Positions 40,346 through 49,089 of a stretch of DNA of 64,000 bases are shown in pieces. The translations under genes were made by a program, and so were the position numbers. The notes beneath the pieces were generated by a model, which worked only from the letters and a program-made list of their open reading frames with translations, was not told where the DNA came from and ran no database searches. Source of the DNA: an uncultured Flavobacteriales bacterium (GTDB taxonomy: Bacteria; Bacteroidota; Bacteroidia; Flavobacteriales_D; Parvicellaceae); NCBI GenBank assembly GCA_943787535.1, contig CALSMU010000013.1:179370-243369 (forward strand), in the 5' to 3' direction. Every line of letters starts with the position of its first letter. Positions within the stretch are counted from its first letter, which is position 1.

Positions 40346-42068
40346 TTTTGTTAATCAGCGTTTTGGTCGTTGTTAAAGTTGTCTCAGCATCACTATGCGA
40401 AATAGGAGCAAAACGAGCCATTTCGCAATCGTTCAATACTTTTAGCAATGAGGCAATGGTTGCAGAATCTATACTTATTTTAGTTAGTTCTTCTTCAATT
40501 CTTTTTTTATTCAATTCAGAAACGGGTATTTTAAATTTATGCGATAAATATCCATCAATTGCATTATGAAGTTCTTCGAAATATGCTAAATCATTTTTCT
40601 CTTTTAGATGTTTTTCTGCATTGGCTAATCTGGCTAATGCAGATTTTGATGCGTTTTTATGCGTTAGTTCAACTTGATTTTTTTCTTGTCCCGTTATTCT
40701 TTTCGCAAAGAAGAAAAGAAAAAAGAGAAGAAAGGGACTCCCTAGTGCCAAAAAATAATTCGTCGTTCCAAAAAAGAAAGCGTTTACGGGGGTTAATTCC
40801 GTTTCATGCTCTATATGCCTTATCTCATTACTTAACAATTCTACATCTTGCTTATTTCCGGAAGAAGTATTGGTTAAGTCTTCGCTTACCCCTTTTAAAA
40901 CATTAATTTTTACCGCATCAGAAGTAAGTGTTTTATATTTTCCTGTGGCTGTATTAAAATAACTGAATTCAATTGCGTCGATATCAAAAATGCCATGGTG
41001 CCTTGGAATAATTAGATAGGTAAATTCTTTACTCCCACTTAATCCTGATGAACTTACTTTAACATTGTTTTTTATTTCGGGGTCAAAGACTTCAAAGTCT
41101 GTTGGGAAGTTAATTTCTGGTGCATTCAATTGTTTTAAATTTCCTTTTCCAGAAATTTTAATTTTTAAATCTATTGGCTCATTTGTTTTAAGTTCCGTTG
41201 TAGAGTACGTAACATCGAGTTTGTAGCCTTTACCTACTTGTGATTCGAAGCTTGGTGGCGAATTGTTTGGCAGTACTTTTACGGTTAACTCTTGGTTATT
41301 GCTTTTTACATCTATAACCGATCCTTGATTGAAAAAACTTCTGTTTACACGGGCGGTAATATCGAATTCTGGAATTGTAATTTTACCGGTTTTTTGAGGA
41401 AATACAATTTCCTTTTTTAAGGTGTAGATATTGTATCTTACCCCATTTATGGCTTCTTGTTTAGTTGGCCAACCATTGCTTCCTGCGGTAATTTCCTCCG
41501 TCCACACACCATCAATCATGGCGAAATCATAATTATCTAATGCTATATTTCCATAACGTGAGTATATTTTATACGTTACCAAAACAACTTCTCCTTTATA
41601 TGGAGCTTTATTGCTTACAGAAATTCTCGTAAAAAGATTTGTGTTTTTTGGTGGAGCGATATTTAATTTAGGGTCACTAGCACCTACCTGCACAGTGAAA
41701 TAAGAACTTTTTGTTTCTATGTCTCCTGCAATAAAAGTTGCTGGAGTCAATTTGAAAGTACCTTTTTTGTTTGCTTTTAAATTAATTGAATATTCAAAAG
41801 AATGCGTGGCTCTTCCGTTTATATATTGATGTGATTCTCCGTTAGATTCACGAACAAAAGAAAATCCTTCATAAGTAGGTCGCTGAATTCCTGTGATACT
41901 AAAATTATCTTGCGAGGAAATAGAGTAGGTTAATTTGAAGACATCCCCAACCTGAACGGATTTGTTCGATGTGTTAATACTGGTCGTAAATTTTTGCGCA
42001 CTTCCTTGAGTAACAATAAATATATTTGCTACAAAAAACAATAAGCTTATTTTGAAATTAATCTTCAT
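40323..42068 (-). CDS. BatD family protein
   Basis: Oxygen-tolerance-type N-terminal domain (VQVGDVFKLTYSIS...F...SHQYINGRATHSFEYSINLKANKKGTFKLTPA), C-terminal TM, operon context. Confidence 0.9.
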   Translation of the reverse strand: MKINFKISLLFFVANIFIVTQGSAQKFTTSINTSNKSVQVGDVFKLTYSISSQDNFSITGIQRPTYEGFSFVRESNGESHQYINGRATHSFEYSINLKANKKGTFKLTPATFIAGDIETKSSYFTVQVGASDPKLNIAPPKNTNLFTRISVSNKAPYKGEVVLVTYKIYSRYGNIALDNYDFAMIDGVWTEEITAGSNGWPTKQEAINGVRYNIYTLKKEIVFPQKTGKITIPEFDITARVNRSFFNQGSVIDVKSNNQELTVKVLPNNSPPSFESQVGKGYKLDVTYSTTELKTNEPIDLKIKISGKGNLKQLNAPEINFPTDFEVFDPEIKNNVKVSSSGLSGSKEFTYLIIPRHHGIFDIDAIEFSYFNTATGKYKTLTSDAVKINVLKGVSEDLTNTSSGNKQDVELLSNEIRHIEHETELTPVNAFFFGTTNYFLALGSPFLLFFLFFFAKRITGQEKNQVELTHKNASKSALARLANAEKHLKEKNDLAYFEELHNAIDGYLSHKFKIPVSELNKKRIEEELTKISIDSATIASLLKVLNDCEMARFAPISHSDAETTLTTTKTLINKIEKHVKR

Positions 42069-42078
42069 TCTAAGTTAA

Positions 42079-42975
42079 CTACCAGTCTTTCGTGTTGTTA
42101 TCTCCTTTCTTTTTTCCTTTTTGTTTTGCGATTTTAAGCAAAATATTCTTTTCGTCCTCGTTTACTGCGTCTAAATCTTTTTTAATTTGCCCCTTAGACA
42201 TTTTTCCTTCTATTTCTTTTTCTTCCCCTTTGTTTTTATCTCCAGGTTTTGGCTTATTTTCTTTCTCCTCTTTGTCTTCATTTTTCTCATCCTCTTTGTC
42301 TCCTTCTCCTTCTCCTTCTCCTTCTTTTTTCTCCTTATTTCCTTCTTTTTCCTCTTCCGATTTATCTCCGTCTTTATTGTCCTCGTTCTCTTTCTTGTTC
42401 TTGTTTTCTTCCTTTTTATCCTCGTTTTTCTTTTCGTCTTCGTCTTTACCTTCTTTTTGATTTTTATTTTCTTGTTGCTGTTGTTGTTTTAATTTACTCA
42501 ATGCATAAGACAAATTATAGCGAGTGTCTTCATCCTTTGGATTGTTTCTAAGTGAATTTTTATAGGCTTCAATACTGTTTTTTAAGTAGTCGGAACTTTT
42601 CTTTTGCTCTTCAGGATTTTGATTTTGTGAACTCCCAGCAAACCTCTTTAGGAATACATTTCCTAGGTTATGATATGCTTTTGCTTTGTCATTTTTGTTT
42701 TCTAGCGTTCCAGCATATTGCTCATAGTATTCCGCTGCTTTTTCAAAATCACCACTTCTATAGGCAGAGTTTGCTGCATTGTATAAGGCTCCGTTGTATT
42801 GGTTATTTGCTTCGAAAGCTTGTTCAAATTTATCTTGCGCCGTTCCGTAGTCTCCATTGTTGTAGGCATCAACTCCTCGATTTAGATCTAGTTTTTCTGT
42901 GGTTTGTCCAATGCTAATTGAAAATGTCATGAAGAGACAAATGGATAGGGTAATATGTTTAATGTTCCAATTCAT
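42079..42975 (-). CDS. BatC-like TPR protein with a long Lys/Glu/Asp low-complexity tail
   Basis: ALYNAANSAYRSGDFEKAAEYYEQ; operon context; KKEENKNKKENEDNKDGDKSEEEKEGNKEKKEGEGEGEGDKEDEKNEDKEEKENK tail. Confidence 0.88.
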   Translation of the reverse strand: MNWNIKHITLSICLFMTFSISIGQTTEKLDLNRGVDAYNNGDYGTAQDKFEQAFEANNQYNGALYNAANSAYRSGDFEKAAEYYEQYAGTLENKNDKAKAYHNLGNVFLKRFAGSSQNQNPEEQKKSSDYLKNSIEAYKNSLRNNPKDEDTRYNLSYALSKLKQQQQQENKNQKEGKDEDEKKNEDKKEENKNKKENEDNKDGDKSEEEKEGNKEKKEGEGEGEGDKEDEKNEDKEEKENKPKPGDKNKGEEKEIEGKMSKGQIKKDLDAVNEDEKNILLKIAKQKGKKKGDNNTKDW

Positions 42976-44135
42976 ATTTCTTCGAATAATTTAAGTTTAT
43001 CTACTATTTTAGTTCTCTTTTCATTCATGAAAAGCTCAATTAATAGAAGTAATAAACCTACTGCTAGAAAAGGTTGAAATTGATCTTCGTATCCAGTGTA
43101 TTTCTCGCTACTTAAAGTCGATTTTTCTATCGTATTTATTTGGTTGATTAATCCTTCTAACCCAATACTCATTCCATTTGCTCGTGTATAAGAACCTTGG
43201 CCAGCATTGGATATATTGATTAAATTCTCTTCATTTAATTTTGTTAAAACAGTATTTTCGTTTTCATCTTTTTTGTTTCCTGTTTTTTTGCCTCTTTTAT
43301 AAATTGGAATAGGGACACCTTTTGTGGTTCCCATTCCGATGGTATGAACTACAACTCCTAGGTCGTTTGCTTTTTCAGCAGCAACAATACCTTGTTCTTC
43401 ATGATCTTCGCCATCAGAGAATACAACAATTGTTTTATTGGCTCCATTTTCAAAATTGAAAGAAGTCATGCACTCGTTTATGGCTAATCCTATGTCCGTA
43501 CCTTGAGCCGACATCATTCTTGTAGTAATATTTTGGGTGAATGTTTTCGCAACATGGTAGTCAGGAGTTATGGGCAGATGCTTGTAGGCACTCCCAGCAA
43601 AAACAACAATTCCAATATGATCACCGTGCAGTTTGTCTATTAGTTTTTCTATCGAAAGTTTCGAGATTTTTAATCGACTATATCCAGCAGATAAATCTTC
43701 TGCTAGCATAGAGTTACTGACATCAATCGCAAGCATAATATCAATTCCTTTACTTTCTATATTTTTTTCATTTTTACCGTATTGTGGATTTGCCATAGCA
43801 ATTATTAAAAAAGACACACCCAAGCGGAACAGTATAAATTTAATTAATGACTTGCCAGTGGAGTATCCGCTAAATAAAGAGGGTAGTAACTGTTTATCGG
43901 CATATCTCTTTATAGCTTTGTTTTTCCAGGATATTACTCGGAAAAAGAGAAGGAGCATAAACGGAATCATGATAAAGAAATAGAGCGCCCATTGATTTTC
44001 GAATCGAAATTCGGGCACTTCTTCTGTTACATAATAATACGTTGCATAACCAATAGACCAGAAGAGAATTTCGACTATTGCAATTACAATTATTGCAGTG
44101 GTTGTGCTGTAGCGATATTTATATAATTGACTCAA
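42972..44135 (-). CDS. BatB VWA domain membrane protein
   Basis: GIDIMLAIDVSNSMLAEDL (MIDAS DxSxS), VVFSDGEDHEEQG. Confidence 0.92.
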   Translation of the reverse strand: MSQLYKYRYSTTTAIIVIAIVEILFWSIGYATYYYVTEEVPEFRFENQWALYFFIMIPFMLLLFFRVISWKNKAIKRYADKQLLPSLFSGYSTGKSLIKFILFRLGVSFLIIAMANPQYGKNEKNIESKGIDIMLAIDVSNSMLAEDLSAGYSRLKISKLSIEKLIDKLHGDHIGIVVFAGSAYKHLPITPDYHVAKTFTQNITTRMMSAQGTDIGLAINECMTSFNFENGANKTIVVFSDGEDHEEQGIVAAEKANDLGVVVHTIGMGTTKGVPIPIYKRGKKTGNKKDENENTVLTKLNEENLINISNAGQGSYTRANGMSIGLEGLINQINTIEKSTLSSEKYTGYEDQFQPFLAVGLLLLLIELFMNEKRTKIVDKLKLFEEI

Positions 44136-45154
44136 GAAATACCTTTTAAAATAGTTGATTTAGTAAGAAATTCCAATAATATGAGACCCAAACCTAAGAG
44201 TAAAAAATGTAGGTTTTTTTCAGGCAAGTCTACTTCGTACTCGATTGATTTAATTTTTTCCGTTTCTAATAAATCTATTTCATCGTAAATTGCTTTTAAC
44301 TTTTCGTTATCTGTAGCACGAAAATATTTACCTCCTGTCATAGAGGAGATCTCAGTCAGTGTTTTTTCATCGATTTCGACATCTACCATGTCGTAAACAT
44401 ATTTATTGGTAATTGGATTAATTCCAACGGGCATTCTAGCTTTTCCGTTAGTTCCAACTCCAATGGTATAAACGCGAATTCCAAATTCTTTCGCCATTTC
44501 TGCAGCAGTCAATGGATGTATTTTTCCATTTCGATTTACCCCATCTGTTAACAAAATAATTACCCTGCTTGGTGCGGTGCTCTCTCTTAGTCGATTTACG
44601 GCTGTTGCGAGTCCCATCCCAACGGCAGTTCCATCTGGAACAACATCTCTTTGCATTTCTTCTAATAACTCCAGAACAATTCGGTTGTCAGTAGTCAATG
44701 GACATTGTGTGTAGCTTTCAGCTTGAAAAACTACTAGTCCAATTCTGTCATTTTTTCTTTTAGCAATAAAATCCTTTGCTACGCTTTTAGAAGCTTCAAA
44801 CCTATCGGGTTTAAAGTCAGTAGCCAACATACTCCCTGATGCATCCATAGCTACAACTATGTCTATTCCTTCACTAAACTGTTCTATATAAGAATCAGAA
44901 TTTACATTTATTTGTGGTCTAGCTAAGGCGATAATAAAAAGACCAATTGCAATTGTTTTTGTGCCAAAAAATAGATGATGTAGCTTGGGTAAAAACCCAC
45001 TACTAATATCGCTTATTTGCTTGTAGCTTGAAGTAGCTAGAGTAGCCGCTTTATTTTTTTGAGTTATGATATACCAAAATACAATGAAAGGAATTGACAG
45101 CAAGCCCCATAGGATTTCTGGATTAGCAAATTGATATGTGTTAAAAAGTCCCAA
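44132..45154 (-). CDS. BatA VWA domain membrane protein
   Basis: GIDIVVAMDASGSMLATDFKPDR (MIDAS), ILLTDGVNRNG. Confidence 0.93.
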   Translation of the reverse strand: MGLFNTYQFANPEILWGLLSIPFIVFWYIITQKNKAATLATSSYKQISDISSGFLPKLHHLFFGTKTIAIGLFIIALARPQINVNSDSYIEQFSEGIDIVVAMDASGSMLATDFKPDRFEASKSVAKDFIAKRKNDRIGLVVFQAESYTQCPLTTDNRIVLELLEEMQRDVVPDGTAVGMGLATAVNRLRESTAPSRVIILLTDGVNRNGKIHPLTAAEMAKEFGIRVYTIGVGTNGKARMPVGINPITNKYVYDMVDVEIDEKTLTEISSMTGGKYFRATDNEKLKAIYDEIDLLETEKIKSIEYEVDLPEKNLHFLLLGLGLILLEFLTKSTILKGIS

Positions 45155-45155
45155 T

Positions 45156-46124
45156 TTAAGTTTGCTCTTTTTTGGAGGTGTTTTTCAAGTCATTCCTTGT
45201 TTCTTGAATTGTATTTCGGACAATAATTATTGCTTCTTCATTCTCTTGAGGAGAAGGAAGCGTCTTTGCAAATTTCACCATATCTGCTAATCTGAATAAC
45301 TTGCTAATTAAGATGTGATGATCTCCTGAAATTGCTTTTAACTTTAATTTAGAAAGAATTTCATTACTTGTTTTTTCGAAAGTTGCTACTCCGTAGCGGT
45401 ATTCGATATACTGCCATATAATATCGGTCAGTTTTGAATAATATAATTTGTTCTTATTTTTCTGCCAGAGTTCTTCTTTTTCAATCAATTCTAACTGTTC
45501 AAGAAGCGCTACTGGTAATGGGATTTGAGGTACATCAACTGTCTTTTTTGGTTTGCTTTTCCTTATTCGAATAATGATAATTGTGGCAAGAATGGCTGCA
45601 ATTATAGCAGTTACCCAAGGCCAGTTACTTCCAAACCACATCTTAATTCTTTCCCAAGTGGTTAGCGGATCTTCTACAAGTGCTTTTATGTCTTTAAAAT
45701 CAAGAGTAGTGTCTATAGCAACAGGAAGAAATAGAATAGAAACAACATTCGATTGAATTGAATCATCGCCAATCAATGCGCTTATTGGTCCAATTTCTAC
45801 CATTCCGCTATCAAAACTAGTAATTGTGAAATCTTGTTCGAAGTACATTTGAACATCATTTAAGTTGTCCGAGGAAGATCGTTGCTGAGGCGGTCTAATA
45901 TCCCAAATTTCAACTGTTTCGCCTAAATCGGTCGAATCAGATATTACCGGCAGTCCAATTTTACTTTGATCAATATCTGCAGAATATTGAAATAACAAAC
46001 TTACTTGAACAGGTTCGCCAATTAGTAGCTTATTTTTACTTGATACCAGGCTAAAGTTAGTTTGGCTCTGGGAATACCCTAAAACAGCAATAAACAAGCA
46101 TAGTATGTTTAGAAAATGTTTCAT
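45156..46124 (-). CDS. Bat-operon membrane protein (DUF4381-like position)
   Basis: Signal peptide, central TM WVTAIIAAILATIIIIRI, location between DUF58 and BatA. Confidence 0.7.
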   Translation of the reverse strand: MKHFLNILCLFIAVLGYSQSQTNFSLVSSKNKLLIGEPVQVSLLFQYSADIDQSKIGLPVISDSTDLGETVEIWDIRPPQQRSSSDNLNDVQMYFEQDFTITSFDSGMVEIGPISALIGDDSIQSNVVSILFLPVAIDTTLDFKDIKALVEDPLTTWERIKMWFGSNWPWVTAIIAAILATIIIIRIRKSKPKKTVDVPQIPLPVALLEQLELIEKEELWQKNKNKLYYSKLTDIIWQYIEYRYGVATFEKTSNEILSKLKLKAISGDHHILISKLFRLADMVKFAKTLPSPQENEEAIIIVRNTIQETRNDLKNTSKKEQT

Positions 46125-46984
46125 CTTTGTTTAAACAAATTCATTAATGGTATAATATAAGGGCGATTTGTAGTTATCGTAGTATAATCAACACCTGATT
46201 TCCTGAAAGTTTCTTTTAGTTCTCTGTTTCGTTTAATAGCGTTTGCTTTGTATTTTGTTCTTGTCTTTTTGCTAGAAGTATTAATCCATTTGGTTTGCCC
46301 TGTTTCATTATCTTTTAATTGAATTAACCCTACATTGGGAATTTCATTTTCAATTTCATCTTCAATTTTTAGGGCCACAATATCATGCTTTTTGTTCGCT
46401 ACTTTCAAAGCGTCTTCAAAATTATCATCGATAAAATCAGAAACTATAAATGCAATACTTCTCTTTTTTACCATATTGGTAAAATAACGGAGTGCCTCTT
46501 TTATATCTGTCTTTTTTCCGGTTGGTTGAAACTCAATTAACTCTCGAATTATTCGCAAAATATGTTTCTTTCCTTTTTTCGGAGGAACATATAGTTCTAT
46601 TTGGTTGGTAAAAAGTGTTAATCCAATTTTATCATTGTTCTGAGTTGCGGAAAATGCTAATACCGCACATAGTTCCGCAATTATCTCGCGCTTTAACCTT
46701 TCTTTTGTTCCAAAAGATTCCGATGCTGAAATATCAACAATTAACATTACAGTTAATTCTCTTTCCTCTTCAAATACTTTAACATATGGACGGTTAAAAC
46801 GAGCAGTTACATTCCAATCGATGGTTCGAATTTCGTCACCAGGCATATATTCTCGAACTTCAGAAAAAGCCATACCTCTTCCCTTAAATGCTGAGTGATA
46901 CTCACCAGAGAAAACTTGAGAAGAAAGCCCTTTTGTCTTAATCTCAATTTTACGTACTTTTTTTAAAAGTTCTTTTGTATCCAT
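46121..46984 (-). CDS. DUF58 domain-containing protein
   Basis: GEYHSAFKGRGMAFSEVREYMPGDEIRTIDWNVTARFNRPYVKVFEEERELTVMLIVDIS. Confidence 0.95.
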   Translation of the reverse strand: MDTKELLKKVRKIEIKTKGLSSQVFSGEYHSAFKGRGMAFSEVREYMPGDEIRTIDWNVTARFNRPYVKVFEEERELTVMLIVDISASESFGTKERLKREIIAELCAVLAFSATQNNDKIGLTLFTNQIELYVPPKKGKKHILRIIRELIEFQPTGKKTDIKEALRYFTNMVKKRSIAFIVSDFIDDNFEDALKVANKKHDIVALKIEDEIENEIPNVGLIQLKDNETGQTKWINTSSKKTRTKYKANAIKRNRELKETFRKSGVDYTTITTNRPYIIPLMNLFKQR

Positions 46985-47107
46985 TTAAATCATGTTGCTC
47001 GCAGATTCTACTATTATATCCTTTATTTAAAGGGTATATGAATTTTAATAAACTCTTTTGTCTAGTGTATATAGTAATGTTAAAACCTTAATCCCTTGGA
47101 AGACTCT

Positions 47108-48160
47108 CTATGGAACTTCAACTTTATTTAAAATAGTATTAATAATTGTTTCTGTATTAACGTTTTCAGCTTCCGCTTCATAACTTAATCCAATTCTGTG
47201 TCTTAGGACATCGTGGCAAACTCTCCTTACATCTTCAGGAATTACATATCCTCTTTTATTAATAAAAGCGTATGCTTTTGAAGCCATTGCCAAGGCAATA
47301 CTTGCTCTTGGAGATCCTCCAAATTCAATAAGTGCACCTAAATCATCAAGGTTGTAGTCTTTGGGAGTGCGAGTTGCGTAAACTATATCTACAATGTATT
47401 TTTCAATTTTCTCGTCCATGTAAACTTGTTTCACAATCTCACGAGCTTTTATTATTGCATTGGTGTCAATAACTACGTTTGGAGTTGGGAAACCTTCTTT
47501 AGAAACGGTACTTCTAATAATCCTTTGCTCCTCCTCCTTTTTTGGGTAGTCTAATACAATTTTTAACATAAAACGATCAACCTGAGCTTCAGGAAGAGGA
47601 TAAGTACCTTCTTGTTCAATTGGGTTTTGTGTCGCCATTACTAGGAATGGCTCATCCAGTTTAAAAGTGTTGTCACCAATCGTAACTTGTCGCTCTTGCA
47701 TAGCTTCCAGTAATGCACTTTGAACTTTAGCAGGAGCTCTGTTAATTTCATCCGCTAAAATAAAGTTCGCGAAAATTGGACCTTTTTTAGAAATGAACTC
47801 CTCCTTATTGTGGTTATATACCATTGTGCCTAATAAATCTGCGGGTAATAAATCCGGTGTAAATTGGATACGACTAAAGTCAGCGTTAATCGTTTTGGCT
47901 AATGTTGTAATCGCTAATGTTTTTGCTAAGCCTGGCACCCCTTCTAGCAGAATGTGTCCATTCGCTAATAAAGCAATCAAAAGGCTTTCAATCATATGGG
48001 GTTGCCCAACGATTACTTTTTTCATTTCTGAAGTTACTAAGTCAAGAAAAGCACTTTCTTTTTGTATCAATTCGTTTAACGCTTGTATATCTGTTTTAAC
48101 AGAAGTTGCGTTTGGCTCTATAGATGTTGGGGCCGACGGTGTGATATCATTATTTTCCAT
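47108..48160 (-). CDS. MoxR family AAA ATPase
   Basis: LLEGVPGLAKTLAITTLA, RIQFTPDLLPADLLGT, ILADEINRAPAKVQSALLEAMQERQVTIG. Confidence 0.96.
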   Translation of the reverse strand: MENNDITPSAPTSIEPNATSVKTDIQALNELIQKESAFLDLVTSEMKKVIVGQPHMIESLLIALLANGHILLEGVPGLAKTLAITTLAKTINADFSRIQFTPDLLPADLLGTMVYNHNKEEFISKKGPIFANFILADEINRAPAKVQSALLEAMQERQVTIGDNTFKLDEPFLVMATQNPIEQEGTYPLPEAQVDRFMLKIVLDYPKKEEEQRIIRSTVSKEGFPTPNVVIDTNAIIKAREIVKQVYMDEKIEKYIVDIVYATRTPKDYNLDDLGALIEFGGSPRASIALAMASKAYAFINKRGYVIPEDVRRVCHDVLRHRIGLSYEAEAENVNTETIINTILNKVEVP

Positions 48161-48299
48161 TAATTATTGTTTTATTTTAAACGTTCGTAAAAATAGGTTT
48201 TTTATCGAGCTGTAAATTTCAGAAATAATCTTATTTTCAAAGCAATTTTGCTTGTTAAAGAGTGTTAAATTTTTCGTAAATAAAGTTTAGTAGATCTAT

Positions 48300-48806
48300 T
48301 TAATCCAAGAACACTTTTATTCCACTTTCTTTGAAGTCAACAGCTATATGTTCTTGCAGTGTGGTAGAAAGCGTAAGTCCCACAAAATTAGCTTTGATTG
48401 GGAATTTTCTATGTTTTCTATCTACCAGCACAACGGTAGTAAGATATTTCAAGTTAGATTCTAAAATATAACGTGTAGCATAAATTAGGGTTCTGCCAGA
48501 ATTCAACACATCATCAATAAGAATGATTGATTTATTGTTTAAATATTCCAAATCTGTAGAGAAATCTACATCGTTTTCAAGCGGTTTATCTTTGTGCAGT
48601 TTTAACTTGTGTAATGTTACTTTTATTTCGGTAATATTTTGAAGTGCGGCATTTATTTTTTCAGCTAGTAAATAGCCGCGGTTAGCTATTCCAATTAAAA
48701 CAATTTCCTGTTCATCATAATTTTTTTCTAAAATTTGATGTGCAATTCTTTCAATTTTTTGCTCTACTTGAATAGCTGATAGAATTAATGTTTTTACATT
48801 CTCCAT
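48300..48806 (-). CDS. phosphoribosyltransferase (PyrR-like)
   Basis: LIGIANRGYLLAEKI, IILIDDVLNSGRTLIYA PRPP loop. Confidence 0.88.
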   Translation of the reverse strand: MENVKTLILSAIQVEQKIERIAHQILEKNYDEQEIVLIGIANRGYLLAEKINAALQNITEIKVTLHKLKLHKDKPLENDVDFSTDLEYLNNKSIILIDDVLNSGRTLIYATRYILESNLKYLTTVVLVDRKHRKFPIKANFVGLTLSTTLQEHIAVDFKESGIKVFLD

Positions 48807-48807
48807 G

Positions 48808-48936
48808 TTATTTCTTGTATTTTAAATAAACACTAATTGCAACTGCATAGGTTTTTTCCATTTCTTTCGAAACATAAATTTCTTCGAAGTTTCCTTTTTC
48901 TGTTAAAGTGTTTTTAGAAATGGTAGTTTCTTGCAT
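48808..48936 (-). CDS. 42-aa conserved-looking small protein (not in supplied ORF track)
   Basis: Manual translation: MQETTISKNTLTEKGNFEEIYVSKEMEKTYAVAISVYLKYKK*; stop ends 1 nt from the PRT start, same strand. Confidence 0.5.
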   Translation of the reverse strand: MQETTISKNTLTEKGNFEEIYVSKEMEKTYAVAISVYLKYKK

Positions 48937-49037
48937 AAGAAATATTAGTAGGGCTTAAAGATAAGGAATAAAATAAAATGGTCTCCCATATTTTTAGTGT
49001 TTTCATTTTTTTCTCACTTCATTCTAAATGACGAATT

Positions 49038-49059
49038 AATCGATGTTTATTCATCGATT
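49038..49059. repeat. 8-bp perfect inverted repeat aatcgatg-tttatt-catcgatt
   Basis: Read directly, 3' of the TonB-dependent receptor gene; no T-tract. Confidence 0.5.
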
Positions 49060-49089
49060 CAGGTAGTTTGATTCCATTATACTAGTGCG

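Noticed and set aside
42092-42917. Ser/Phe-rich ORFs antisense to the BatC-like gene
   Set aside because: By-product of the purine-rich Lys/Glu tail coding sequence
49038-49059. Inverted repeat aatcgatg/catcgatt as a terminator
   Set aside because: No T-tract on the relevant strand and AT-rich short stem; kept only as a repeat
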